Position numbers and translations under genes: made by a program
Part shown: positions 44,707-52,898 of the stretch, in pieces
Position numbering within the stretch: the first letter of the stretch is position 1
Layout of the letters: each line of letters begins with the position of its first letter
The notes under the pieces: model-generated
Databases searched by the model: none
Seen by the model: the letters and a program-made list of their open reading frames with translations, nothing else
What the model was told of the DNA's origin: nothing
Assembly: GCF_011764425.1 (NCBI RefSeq)
Contig: NZ_BLPF01000002.1
Location: forward strand, 1,736,997 to 1,800,996
Source of the DNA: Phytohabitans houttuyneae
GTDB lineage: Bacteria > Actinomycetota > Actinomycetes > Mycobacteriales > Micromonosporaceae
Length of the DNA: 64,000 nucleotides
Reading direction: 5' to 3'

Positions 44707-44762
44707 TTGGCTTGCGGTCTACGACGCCCTATAGTGAGCGCATGCTCATGAACATTCGCTCA
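44707..44762 (+). promoter_or_regulatory. Promoter and TetR-type operator of the ABC exporter/TetR operon
   Basis: TTGGCT (44707-44712), 17 bases, TATAGT (44730-44735). Overlapping the end of the -10 is a 28-base near-palindrome (44735-44762) with outer arms TGAGCG and CGCTCA and inner symmetry around TCATGA; only two base pairs break it. A repressor bound here would block transcription. The operon's own TetR protein is the obvious candidate. Confidence 0.75.
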
Positions 44763-44779
44763 TAATCGGGGAGGCGTCC

Positions 44780-45679
44780 TTGATCGAGATAGACGGGTTG
44801 AGTAAGCGGTTCGGCGCCGTGGACGCGGTGCGGGACCTCACGTTCGCGGTGCCCGCCGGCCGGGTCACCGGCTTCCTGGGGCCGAACGGGGCGGGCAAGA
44901 CCACCACCCTGCGCGCCCTCCTCGGCCTCGTGCGACCCACCGCTGGTGCCGCGCTGATCGACGGCGAGCCGTACCAGCGGCTGCGGCAGCCCCGCCGGGT
45001 GGTGGGCGCGGTCCTGGAGGCGACGGCCGCGCACCCCGGCCGCCGTGCCCGCGACCACCTGCGGGTCCTGGCCGGCCCGAGCGGCGCGGGTCCGCGACGG
45101 GTGGAGGAGGTCCTGGACCTGGTCGGCCTGCGCGAGGCGGCGGGGCGCCGGGTGGGCGGGTTCTCCCTCGGCATGCGCCAGCGGCTCGGCCTCGCCGGCG
45201 CCCTGCTCGGCGACCCGCGCGTGCTCGTGCTGGACGAGCCGGCCAACGGCCTCGACCCGGAGGGCATGGCGTGGCTGCGCGGGCTGCTGCGCGACCTGGC
45301 CGGCGAGGGGCGCACGATCCTCGTCTCCAGCCACGTGCTCAGCGAGGTGGCGCAGAGCGCGGACCACGTGGTGATCGTCGCCTCCGGCCGCCTGCGGTAC
45401 GCCGGTCCGCTGGACGGGCTCGGCGCCGGCAGCGTCGTCCTGGCCCGCACCGGGCAGGCCGAGCGGCTGCGCGACCTGCTCGCCGGCCACGGCGGCGAGG
45501 CGAGCCTCGAGGCGGGCGCGGTCCGCGTGCGCGGGATGAGCGCCGAGCAGGTCGGCGAGGTCGCCGCCCGCGAGGGGATCGTGCTGTCCGCGCTGAGCGA
45601 GGAGGGCGCGTCGCTGGAGGCGGCGTTCCTGGACCTGACAAAGGACGTCGCGGCCGCGCAGCCGGCCGGGGCGCGGTAG
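44780..45679 (+). CDS. ABC transporter ATP-binding protein
   Basis: 299 residues: Walker A GPNGAGKT, Q loop region, signature FSLGMRQRLGLAGALL, Walker B VLVLDEPANGLDP, switch His in LVSSHVLSEV, then a C-terminal extension of about 85 residues typical of CcmA/DrrA-type exporters. The start is TTG at 44780: GGGGAGG lies 5 bases upstream and no ATG or GTG fits better. First gene of a three-gene operon (ATPase, permease, TetR). This set usually exports a lipophilic drug or metabolite under control of the linked repressor. Confidence 0.94.
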   Translation: MIEIDGLSKRFGAVDAVRDLTFAVPAGRVTGFLGPNGAGKTTTLRALLGLVRPTAGAALIDGEPYQRLRQPRRVVGAVLEATAAHPGRRARDHLRVLAGPSGAGPRRVEEVLDLVGLREAAGRRVGGFSLGMRQRLGLAGALLGDPRVLVLDEPANGLDPEGMAWLRGLLRDLAGEGRTILVSSHVLSEVAQSADHVVIVASGRLRYAGPLDGLGAGSVVLARTGQAERLRDLLAGHGGEASLEAGAVRVRGMSAEQVGEVAAREGIVLSALSEEGASLEAAFLDLTKDVAAAQPAGAR

Positions 45680-45691
45680 AGGGGGATCGGC

Positions 45692-46426
45692 ATGCTGTCG
45701 CTCATCGGCAACGAGTGGACGAAGCTGCGCACGGTCCGCGGGCCGTGGCTGCTGATCGCGATACAGCAGGCGGTGATCGTCGCCGGGGTCAGCGGACTCG
45801 CCGCGGCCGGCACCGACCTGGACACCGACGACGGGGTCCGGACGCTGATGTCCCACGCGGGCCTCGTCTCGGCGATCTTCACCCTCGTGCTCGGCGTGAC
45901 CGCCGTGGCCGGCGAGTACCGGCACCGCACGGTCACCGACACCTACCTGGCCACCCCGCACCGGGCGCGGGTGGTCGCCGCCAAGCTCGCCGTGTACACC
46001 CTGCTCGGCACCGCCGCCGGGGTGCTCAGCGCGGCCGTCGGCACCGCGGTCGCCGCGCTCTGGCTGGCCGCCGACGGCTCGCCACTGGACCTGCAAAGCG
46101 GCATGGTGTGGCGGATCGCCGCCGGCATCGTCGCCTTCAACCTCGTGTACGCCGCGATCGGTGTCGCCCTCGGCGCCCTGGTCCGCAACCTGACCGCGGC
46201 CGTGACCGCCGCGCTGGTCTGGATCGCGCTCGTCGAGACGATCGTCGGCAACCTGCTCGGCGACCTGGGGCGGTGGCTGCCCAACCGGGCCGGCCTCGCG
46301 CTCGGCTACATGCCGTCCACGGTGCCGGTGCTGCCGCAGTGGGGCGCCGGGCTGGTGCTCGTCGGGTACGCCGTGGTGATCGTGGTGGCGGCGAGCGCCA
46401 CTACAGTCAGGCGAGATGTCACCTAG
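45692..46426 (+). CDS. ABC transporter permease (ABC-2 type)
   Basis: 244 residues with about six membrane helices. The short N-terminal motif MLSLIGNEWTKLRTVRGPW is typical of ABC-2 permeases paired with DrrA-like ATPases. Later features are GEYRHRTVTDTYLATPHR (coupling region) and membrane segments with Gly/Ala zippers. It is 12 bases after the ATPase stop and overlaps the TetR start by 11 bases. Substrate unknown. Confidence 0.9.
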   Translation: MLSLIGNEWTKLRTVRGPWLLIAIQQAVIVAGVSGLAAAGTDLDTDDGVRTLMSHAGLVSAIFTLVLGVTAVAGEYRHRTVTDTYLATPHRARVVAAKLAVYTLLGTAAGVLSAAVGTAVAALWLAADGSPLDLQSGMVWRIAAGIVAFNLVYAAIGVALGALVRNLTAAVTAALVWIALVETIVGNLLGDLGRWLPNRAGLALGYMPSTVPVLPQWGAGLVLVGYAVVIVVAASATTVRRDVT

Positions 46427-47081
46427 ACGAGCCAAAGCGGTCACCGGCCGGGCCGGCGACGACCCGGCCACCGCGCTGCGCCAGCACCTGATCGACACCG
46501 CCGACGACCTGCTCGCCCAGCGCCCGGTCGCCACGATCACCACCCGGGAGATCGCCCGCACCGCGGGCGTCTCCGACGGGGTGCTCTACAACTACTTCGC
46601 CGACAAGTACGAGCTGCTGCTGGCCGCGCTGCTGCGCCGGTACCACCGGCTCGCCGACCGGTTCGCCGCGGCGCTGCCCGAGCCCGGCACCGGCACCGTG
46701 GCCGGCAACCTGCACGCCTTCGCCCGCGCGTCGCTGGACTTCCAGGCCGACCTGCTCCCGATGGGCGTCGGCCTGATCAGCGAGCCGGCGCTGCTGCACC
46801 GGTTCATGGAGACCATCCACGCCGACCTGCACGGCCCGCAGGCCAACCAGAGCCGGCTCTCCGGCTACCTGCTCGGCGAGCAGGCGCTCGGCCGAGTGCC
46901 CGCACACGTCGACACGGTCGCGGCGGCGACGCTGCTGACCGGCGCGTGCCTGAGCTTCGCGATCGCCGGCCACGTCCTGCCCGACGGGGTCCGCCCGGAT
47001 CCGGCCACCGCCCTGCCCGCCGCGGTGGAGACGCTGCTGAACGGCGTCCTAGCCCGGCAGGAGCACGCCGGGGCTGAGTAG
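46416..47081 (+). CDS. TetR-family transcriptional regulator
   Basis: 221 residues: N-terminal HTH (about 25-70; TITTREIARTAGVSDGVLYNYFADKYELL) and a helical ligand domain. The start overlaps the permease end by 11 bases, so repressor and transporter are made together. The 28-base palindrome at the head of the operon is its probable operator. That would make the exporter self-controlled and induced by its substrate. The 3' end overlaps the convergent FAD-oxidase gene by 33 bases, and the tail of the protein (RQEHAGAE) lies in the overlap. Confidence 0.92.
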   Translation: MSPRRAKAVTGRAGDDPATALRQHLIDTADDLLAQRPVATITTREIARTAGVSDGVLYNYFADKYELLLAALLRRYHRLADRFAAALPEPGTGTVAGNLHAFARASLDFQADLLPMGVGLISEPALLHRFMETIHADLHGPQANQSRLSGYLLGEQALGRVPAHVDTVAAATLLTGACLSFAIAGHVLPDGVRPDPATALPAAVETLLNGVLARQEHAGAE

Positions 47082-48419
47082 GCCCGCCGGGTCCAGGGCG
47101 GCCTTGATCCGGCGCATCGCCTCGATCTCCTCCGGCGTACGGGACAGCGGCAGCCACGGCGCCTTGGCCCGCCCGACGCCGTGCTCGGAGCTGATCGTGC
47201 CCCGGTGCGCCGCGACGAGCCGCAGCACCGCGTCGGTCACCTCCTCGGCGCGGTCACCGGTGTCCAGCACGTTCAGGTGCAGGTTGCCCTCGTTGAGGTG
47301 CCCGAACGGGATCACCCGGGCGGCCGGCGCGACCGCCGCCACCGTCGCGGGCAGCTCGGCGACCAGCGCCGACAGCTCGCCCAGCGGGACGCAGACGTCG
47401 AGCTTGGTCGGCACGCCCGCGGCGCTGATGGCCTCGGTGTGCGCCTCCCGGTACGACCAGAGGCGCTCGATGCCCGCGCGGTCCGCGGCGACCGTGGCGT
47501 CCACGACGGCGTCGCAGGTGGAGAGCATCTCCAGCACGCTGTCGGTCGGGTCGGTGCGGGCCGAGCACTCCAGCACGACGTACGCCCCGGCCGGCTCGCC
47601 GAACGGCGCGGGCAGCTTCGCGTACGACCGGACCAGGTCGAGGCCGTCCGGGTAGAAGATCTCCGCGGCGGACAGGGTGGGCAGCTGCGCCCGCGCCGCC
47701 GCCAGCAGGTCCAGCGCCGCGTCCGTGCCGGCCACCGCGACAAGGGCCACGGCCCGCGCGGGCAGCAGGGGTACCAGCCGCAGCCGCGCCCGGGTGACGA
47801 CGGCGAGGGTCCCCTCGCTGCCGGCCAGCAGGTGGGTCAGGTCGTAACCGGTGTTGTCCTTCGCGAGCCCGCCCAGCCGGCTCAGCACCGTGCCGTCGGC
47901 CAGCACCGCCTCCACCCCGGCGACCTGCGCGCGCATGCTGCCGTGGCGCAGCACCCGGATGCCGCCGGCGTTCGTGGCGATCATCCCGCCCACGGTGGCG
48001 GAGGAGCGGGCGGCCAGGTCGACGCCGAAGTCGAGCCCCGCCTCGCGGGCGTGCGCCTGCAGCCGCTCCAGCGTCACGCCGGCCTCGACGGTCACCTGGG
48101 CCTCGACCGCGTCGACCGGCTCGACCCGGCTGAGCCGGGTGAGGCTGACCAGCACCTCGCCGCCGGCCGGCACGCCCGCGCCAACCAGCCCGGTGTTGCC
48201 GCCCTGCACCACGATCGGCGCGCCGGCGGCCGCGCACGCCCGGATCACGGCGGCCACCTCGCCGGTGCTGCCCGGCCGCACGACACAGCGCGCGCTGCCG
48301 GTGAAGCGGCGGGTCCAGTCGGTCTCGTACGGCGCGCGCAGGTCACCGTCGACAAGCACGTGCGCCGGGCCGACGACCGCCCGCAGCTCGTCCTCCAGGT
48401 CCCGCGGGGTGCTATTCAC
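47049..48419 (-). CDS. FAD-binding oxidase, D-2-hydroxyglutarate/D-lactate dehydrogenase-like (GlcD family)
   Basis: 456 residues. PCMH-type FAD-binding domain (about 35-215; VRPGSTGEVAAVIRACAAAG, VVQGGNTGLVGAGVP, ARSSATVGGMIATNAGG) and FAD-oxidase C-terminal domain (about 225-455; FGHLNEGNLHLNV with the metal/substrate His, ISSEHGVGRAK). The family oxidises D-2-hydroxyacids. Its GTG overlaps the serA stop by 4 bases (GTGA). In Pseudomonas, SerA and D-2-hydroxyglutarate dehydrogenase are known to be coupled, because SerA can reduce 2-oxoglutarate to D-2-hydroxyglutarate and thus recycle NADH. The overlap makes that substrate the most likely one here; it is inferred, not shown. Confidence 0.92.
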   Translation of the reverse strand: MNSTPRDLEDELRAVVGPAHVLVDGDLRAPYETDWTRRFTGSARCVVRPGSTGEVAAVIRACAAAGAPIVVQGGNTGLVGAGVPAGGEVLVSLTRLSRVEPVDAVEAQVTVEAGVTLERLQAHAREAGLDFGVDLAARSSATVGGMIATNAGGIRVLRHGSMRAQVAGVEAVLADGTVLSRLGGLAKDNTGYDLTHLLAGSEGTLAVVTRARLRLVPLLPARAVALVAVAGTDAALDLLAAARAQLPTLSAAEIFYPDGLDLVRSYAKLPAPFGEPAGAYVVLECSARTDPTDSVLEMLSTCDAVVDATVAADRAGIERLWSYREAHTEAISAAGVPTKLDVCVPLGELSALVAELPATVAAVAPAARVIPFGHLNEGNLHLNVLDTGDRAEEVTDAVLRLVAAHRGTISSEHGVGRAKAPWLPLSRTPEEIEAMRRIKAALDPAGLLSPGVLLPG

Positions 48420-49639
48420 GACAGGACCCGCACGCGGATGCTCTGCTCCATCGCGCGCAGCCGGGTGAGCACGTCCTCGGGGTAGTCCACGCCGACGTCG
48501 GTCAGCAGGTAGCCGTACTCGCCGCGGGTGGCCAGCAGCTGCCCCTCGATGTTGACCGCGTGCTCGGCCAGGATGCTGTTGACCTGGGCCAGCACGCCGG
48601 GGGTGTTGCGGTGCACATGCGCGATGCGGTGCGTGCGCGGCGGCTGCGGCAGCGCGATCGTCGGCAGGTTGACGCTCAGCGTGGTGTTGCCCTCGCTGAC
48701 GTACTGGGCCAGCTTGTTGGCGACGAACCCACCGATGTCCGCCTGTGCCTCCTCCGTCGACCCGCCGACGTGCGGGGTGAGGATCACGTTCGGCAGGCCG
48801 CGCAGCTCGGACTTGAACTCGTCGCCGCGCCCCTTCGGCTCCTGCGGGAACACGTCGATCGCCGCGCCCGCGATGTGGCCGCTCTGCAGGTGCCGGCGCA
48901 GCGCCGGGTAGTCGATCACGAAGCCGCGGGACAGGTTGAGGAACAGGCTGCGCGGCCGCATCCGGGCGAACTGCTCCTCGCCGAAGAAGCCGCTGTTTCC
49001 GGGGCGGCCGTCGACGTGCAGCGTGACCGTCTCGGACACCTCCAGCAGCTCGTCGAGCGTGTCGCAGCGCTTGGCGTTGCCCAGCGCGAGCTTGTCGGCG
49101 GTGTCGTAGAAGTACACCCGCATGCCGAGGGCCTCGGCCAGCACGGACAGCTGGGTGCCGATGTTGCCGTACCCGACGATGCCGAGCGTCCGCCCGCGGA
49201 CCTCGTGGCTGCCGGTGGCGGCCTTGTCCCAGACTCCGTTGTGCATCGCGTTGTTCTTCTCGACCACGCGGCGGGCGAGCATGATGATCTCGGCCAGCGC
49301 CAGCTCCACCACGCTGCGCGTGTTGGAGAAGGGCGCGTTGAACGCCGCGATGCCGGACGCGGCGGCGGCCGACAGGTCGATCTGGTCGGTGCCGATGCAG
49401 AACGCGCCGACGCCCAGCAGGTGGGAACCCGCCGCGAGGACCCGCGCCGTCACCTGCGTCTTGGACCGCACCCCGAGCAGGTGTACCCCCTGCACGCGCT
49501 CGATCAACTCGTCCTCGTCGAGCGCGTTCGGTACGGTCTCGACGACGCAGCCCGCGGCGTGCAGCCGAGCCACGGCGTCGGGATGGATGCTCTCCAGGAG
49601 CAGGGCGCGAATCTTTTCGTGGCCGACCATGACGTCCAT
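48416..49639 (-). CDS. serA: D-3-phosphoglycerate dehydrogenase with ACT domain
   Basis: 407 residues, the E. coli-like compact form: substrate domain, NAD domain with GIVGYGNIGTQLS, catalytic Arg in NLSRGFVID, Glu in FPQEP and His in TPHVGGSTEEAQ, then a C-terminal ACT domain (about 335-407) for serine feedback. First step of serine synthesis from 3-phosphoglycerate. Actinomycetes more often have the longer SerA with an extra intervening domain, so this may be a second, specialised copy. The ATG at 49639 is chosen over a second Met three codons later. Translationally coupled to the FAD-oxidase behind it. Confidence 0.94.
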   Translation of the reverse strand: MDVMVGHEKIRALLLESIHPDAVARLHAAGCVVETVPNALDEDELIERVQGVHLLGVRSKTQVTARVLAAGSHLLGVGAFCIGTDQIDLSAAAASGIAAFNAPFSNTRSVVELALAEIIMLARRVVEKNNAMHNGVWDKAATGSHEVRGRTLGIVGYGNIGTQLSVLAEALGMRVYFYDTADKLALGNAKRCDTLDELLEVSETVTLHVDGRPGNSGFFGEEQFARMRPRSLFLNLSRGFVIDYPALRRHLQSGHIAGAAIDVFPQEPKGRGDEFKSELRGLPNVILTPHVGGSTEEAQADIGGFVANKLAQYVSEGNTTLSVNLPTIALPQPPRTHRIAHVHRNTPGVLAQVNSILAEHAVNIEGQLLATRGEYGYLLTDVGVDYPEDVLTRLRAMEQSIRVRVLS

Positions 49640-49696
49640 TTCAGTCCCGGACCTTCGGCTGAAAGCCCAGCTGAGATCGTAACCAGACGCCGATGG

Positions 49697-49717
49697 GGCA
49701 CCTCCCGCCGAGGTGCC
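49697..49717. terminator. Hairpin between the low-GC gene and serA
   Basis: GGCACCTC, 5-base loop, GAGGTGCC: a perfect 8-base stem downstream of the gene at 49782 and upstream of serA. No T-run follows, as is usual in actinomycetes. It may end the upstream transcript or act in the serA leader. Confidence 0.5.
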
Positions 49718-49781
49718 GGTGGGAGCCGATGAGCCCGCAGCGGCCGGAAGCTCGCCGACTCCCCGCCGGCCAGGCCACGCG

Positions 49782-50702
49782 CTATCGGTAGTCCACCTGC
49801 TCCCGAGACGTGATACGCGCCCGATTCTGCTCCTCCAACTTCAACCGGTAGAGCTGCCAGGCAAGCCCTTCCAGAACCTTGGGCCGAACGGTGTTCTTGA
49901 TGTTGTCAAGCCCATTTCCCGCATCCAAAACAAGGGCGATTTTCTGCATTCGCGCCTTTACTTTCGTGCCCTTGGTGCCAGGTGCTGCGGCGAAAAATAT
50001 CCGCGCGGCCTCGGCGTAGTGCTCCATTACGAAGGCATCAAGCTGACGATGCAGATGACAATCCATCCGTGCGACCCGCTCTTGCATGCTCTCCGAGAAC
50101 CCTACCGTAGGAAGAAAGGCGAGAAGCTCGGCGGACGCGACCTCCGGCATGAGGGGAAGGCCCTTTGTGATGATTCTGTCGAGGGCGTTTTCAAGCTCGT
50201 CGAGATCGGGTAGGTCCGGACTTCGGTCGGCCGCGCCCATGCACAAGTAGCTCGCAACGTCAGGCAGGTACTCCGCTCGGATGTAGCCGCGGACCTGGCT
50301 GTGCAACGGAAACCGTTCGAAATCGTCGGCAAATAGTCCGAACCGATAATCGTAGCTCTTGCCTCGGGTTTCCGGGGTGAGGCCGAACATCTGCTTCAAC
50401 ATCACCGTCTTATAGGCCTGACGCTTTACCGCGCCTGGATCGCCACCCGTCCTTCGCGCGTCGTCGGCGTGCGGGTCGACGTAGTCGATCGCCTCGGCGA
50501 TCAGGCGTTCGAGCGCCTTGCAGGGTTCGTATTCGAGCTGTGCCGCAATGACCATCGGCAAGTCCCGCAGAATGTCGGGAATCGTCTCTGGGTCACCAAT
50601 CGGGAATCCGGGATCTACAAGCCAATCGAGTGCCCGCGCAACGCCGATCTCAAGTTGTCGGCGTGTACTCCAGTAATAGCGATTCTTGGCCTTCAGTACC
50701 AA
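49782..50702 (-). CDS. Hypothetical protein in low-GC patch
   Basis: About 306 residues, unrecognised. Mostly helical with many Lys, Asn, Tyr and Ile compared with the neighbours; typical stretches are KAKNRYYWSTRRQLEIGVAR, YKTVMLKQMFGLTPETRGKS, MDCHLHRQLDAFVMEHYAEA and KARMQKIALVLDAGNG. No signal peptide or membrane helix. The start is unsure: GGGGAGG touches a GTG at 50708 but lies 5 bases before a TTG at 50702, which I prefer. GC content and codon use differ visibly from all neighbours, so horizontal acquisition is likely. No mobile-element gene is linked. Function unknown. Confidence 0.75.
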   Translation of the reverse strand: MVLKAKNRYYWSTRRQLEIGVARALDWLVDPGFPIGDPETIPDILRDLPMVIAAQLEYEPCKALERLIAEAIDYVDPHADDARRTGGDPGAVKRQAYKTVMLKQMFGLTPETRGKSYDYRFGLFADDFERFPLHSQVRGYIRAEYLPDVASYLCMGAADRSPDLPDLDELENALDRIITKGLPLMPEVASAELLAFLPTVGFSESMQERVARMDCHLHRQLDAFVMEHYAEAARIFFAAAPGTKGTKVKARMQKIALVLDAGNGLDNIKNTVRPKVLEGLAWQLYRLKLEEQNRARITSREQVDYR

Positions 50703-50871
50703 ATACACCTCCCCTGGCCAGGGCTCAAGCTAGACCCCGCGGCGCCCAGTCGTCAACTATTACCCAAAAACTACCCACTTTCTGCGTCGCTTCTTGCCTG
50801 CCTGACGGGTCAAGCTTCCCGCGCCGATTCTTTCCTGTTGGGTTCGACACGAGAAAGGAGCTGCGGGAACC

Positions 50872-51081
50872 ATGCCACGACGCGGTCGCAACCGGGGGTA
50901 CCGAAAGCAGGCGGAGTTCGAGCAAAGGGAGCGGGAATGGGCGCTGCGGGAGCTGGAGCGCGCGCTGCGCGGAAGGCGGGCGGCGAATGAGCCGGAGGCC
51001 AGTGTCCCCCGGATCAGTGGTGGCGGGCCCCGCCATCTCGTCGACGGTGCGCCGCTCAGCGACTACCCGCCGCCGCCATGA
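50872..51081 (+). CDS. Small highly charged hypothetical protein
   Basis: 69 residues: an Arg/Glu-rich helix (KQAEFEQREREWALRELERA, about 12-31) followed by a Pro/Gly-rich tail ending DYPPPP. AAGGAG lies 11 bases before the ATG at 50872. The helix could be a coiled coil. No known family. It ends 1 base from the stop of the convergent dehydrogenase gene. Its first half lies in the lower-GC stretch. Confidence 0.55.
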   Translation: MPRRGRNRGYRKQAEFEQREREWALRELERALRGRRAANEPEASVPRISGGGPRHLVDGAPLSDYPPPP

Positions 51082-51082
51082 C

Positions 51083-52146
51083 TCACGGGGTCACCCGCAG
51101 GATCAGGTCGTAGTCGGGGCCGACGCGGTCGTTTGTCAGCACCCACAGCGAGCCGTCCGGGGCGGGCGTCACCTGCCGCAGCCGGCCGTACCGTCCGGTC
51201 AGCAGCTGCGCGGGCGAGGAGCCGTCGGTGCCGATCCGGTAGAGCCGCTGCCCACGCAGGCAGGCGATCCAGATGCGGCCGTCGTGGAAGGCCATCCCGC
51301 TGGGCGAGGCGTCGGCCGGCCGCCACGTCGCGACCGGGTCGGTGAAGTCGGCTCGCCGCCGGTGCCCTCCAGCTCGGGCCAGCCGTAGTTGGCGCCGGCC
51401 TCGATCCGGTTGAGCTCGTCGAGCTTGTGATGCCCGAACTCGGACGCGTAGAGCTGGCCGTCGCCGTCCCAGGCGATGCCCTGCGGGTCGCGCAGACCCA
51501 GGCTGTACACCGGTGAGCCCTCCACCGGGTTGCCCGGTGCGGGCTCGCCCTCCGGCGTGAGGCGCAGGATCTTGCCGCCCAGGTCGTCGCGGTCCTGCGC
51601 CTTGGCGCGTACGTCACTCTCGCCGGTGGTCACGTAGAGCATCCCGTCCGGGCCGAACCGGATCCGCCCGCCATTGTGGATCGGCCCGCGCGGGATGCCG
51701 GTCAGGACCGGTTCGAGTGGCGCCGTCGAGTCCAGCCGCAGCCGGCTGATCCGGCTGTCCCGCTCGGTGGTGTAGAAGACGTAGACCCAGCCGTCCCGCT
51801 CGTACGTGGGGGAAACCGCCACCCCCTGCAGCCCGGCGTTGTTGGCCGGCCGCGAGATCTCGTCGATCGTCCGCACCTCGGTCAGCCGCCGGTCCGGCGA
51901 GACCTTGCGCAGCCGGCCGGTCTCCCGCTCGGTGACCAGCGCCGACCCGTCGGGCAGGAACGCCAGGTCGAAGGGGATGCGCAGCCCGCTGACGACCGTC
52001 TCCACGGCCGCCGGCTCCGCGACGGGCGCGTCACGCACGGTCGGGCGGGCCCACCACCCGTAGAAGGAACCGTAGGAGTAGACCCCGACGGCCGCCGACA
52101 CCAGCAGCACACCCACAACCCCGAATGCGACCCACCGCCAGCGCAC
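51083..52146 (-). pseudogene. PQQ-type soluble aldose sugar dehydrogenase family protein, one-base frameshift
   Basis: Membrane-anchored or secreted glucose/sorbosone dehydrogenase-like beta-propeller. N-terminal hydrophobic segment (WVAFGVVGVLLVSAAVGVYS), then GLRIPFDLAFLPDGSALVTE, NNAGLQGVAVSP, HNGGRIRFGPDGMLYVTTGE, GGKILRLTPEGEPAPGNP, SLGLRDPQGIAWDGDGQLYA and NYGWPELEG, the usual blade motifs of the family. At about 51350-51352 one G is missing (GCCGAC for GCCGGAC), after which the continuation DFTDPVATWRPADASPSGMA to the stop is in another frame. With the base restored it is about 355 residues, normal length. It is smaller than, and separate from, the propeller in the ThuA protein at 18692. 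Confidence 0.87.
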
Positions 52147-52312
52147 GCGGCGAGCTTAGGTCCGCTCCAGATCCCCATTCCCTTCGAACAGGTGACGCTC
52201 AGCTGAAGCCTGTCTGACGGCGGCGCGCCGCGGTCCGTGGTGGTGGTCCCGAGCCCGCTGGAACGACGACGGCGACGTCGACCACGCCCACGACGAACGG
52301 CCAGCCACATAA

Positions 52313-52362
52313 AGTCCGACCCGAGTTGGATGTGTGAACTGCCGCTGTGCCCGCGGCTGCCG
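52313..52362 (+). repeat. Repeat C, copy 2
   Basis: Begins AGTCCGACCCGAGTTGGATG and runs to CCCGCGGCTGCCG; it matches 32383-32430 with a few substitutions and a 2-base length difference. It lies against the broken end of the narG remnant. The rest of 52147-52399 shows no gene. Confidence 0.7.
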
Positions 52363-52399
52363 GCGCGGTGTCGAAGCGGGCAGCGCGACCTCGACCGGC

Positions 52400-52780
52400 T
52401 CACCGCCTGCCGGTCCGCCTCGCCCAGGTCGGCCGCCGTCAGGAGCTTGCCCGGGCGCGGCGCGCCGCCGCTGCCCCGCACCAGCGTCACCAGGTAGGGC
52501 AGGTCCGTGAACCGGGTCACGTCGTCGACGAAGCGGGGCGTGGCGCGGTCGACGAAGAACTCCTTGAGGATCGCGTGCCGCATCGCCATCGCGAGCGCCC
52601 CGTCGGTGTCCGGCGCGGCCGGCAGCCACTCGTCGGCGAACTTCACGCTGTCGGCGTAGTCGGGGCTGAGCACCACGACCGCCGCCGGTTGATCAGGGAC
52701 TTCGTGGGTGGACAAGCCGGCCGACACGCCCGCCAACTCCCTGATCAACTGGGCGGGGGCGGTATTTCGGGTCAAGGTGG
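52400..52780 (-). pseudogene. narG: Remnant of respiratory nitrate reductase alpha subunit
   Basis: A minus-strand frame encodes about 120 residues matching an internal part of the molybdopterin subunit NarG: VVVLSPDYADSVKFADEWLP, DTDGALAMAMRHAILKEFFV, then FTDLPYLVTL and GKLLTAADLGEA. NarG is about 1200 residues, so roughly a tenth remains. The stretch before it (LTRNTAPAQLIRELAG) does not continue the NarG alignment as I know it. No narH, narJ or narI is present. Beyond 52400 the frame runs into repeat C sequence, so the break is at the repeat. Confidence 0.75.
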
Positions 52781-52898
52781 GCGCTCTTACAACGCGAGAT
52801 GGTTGCTCGCTCAATGAACCTTGGATCGGGTCTGGCCGTAGGAGCGGTATGGGGGGACTGGGTGGATCTATGAGGGGAGCGACCGCAACCGGCGCGGG

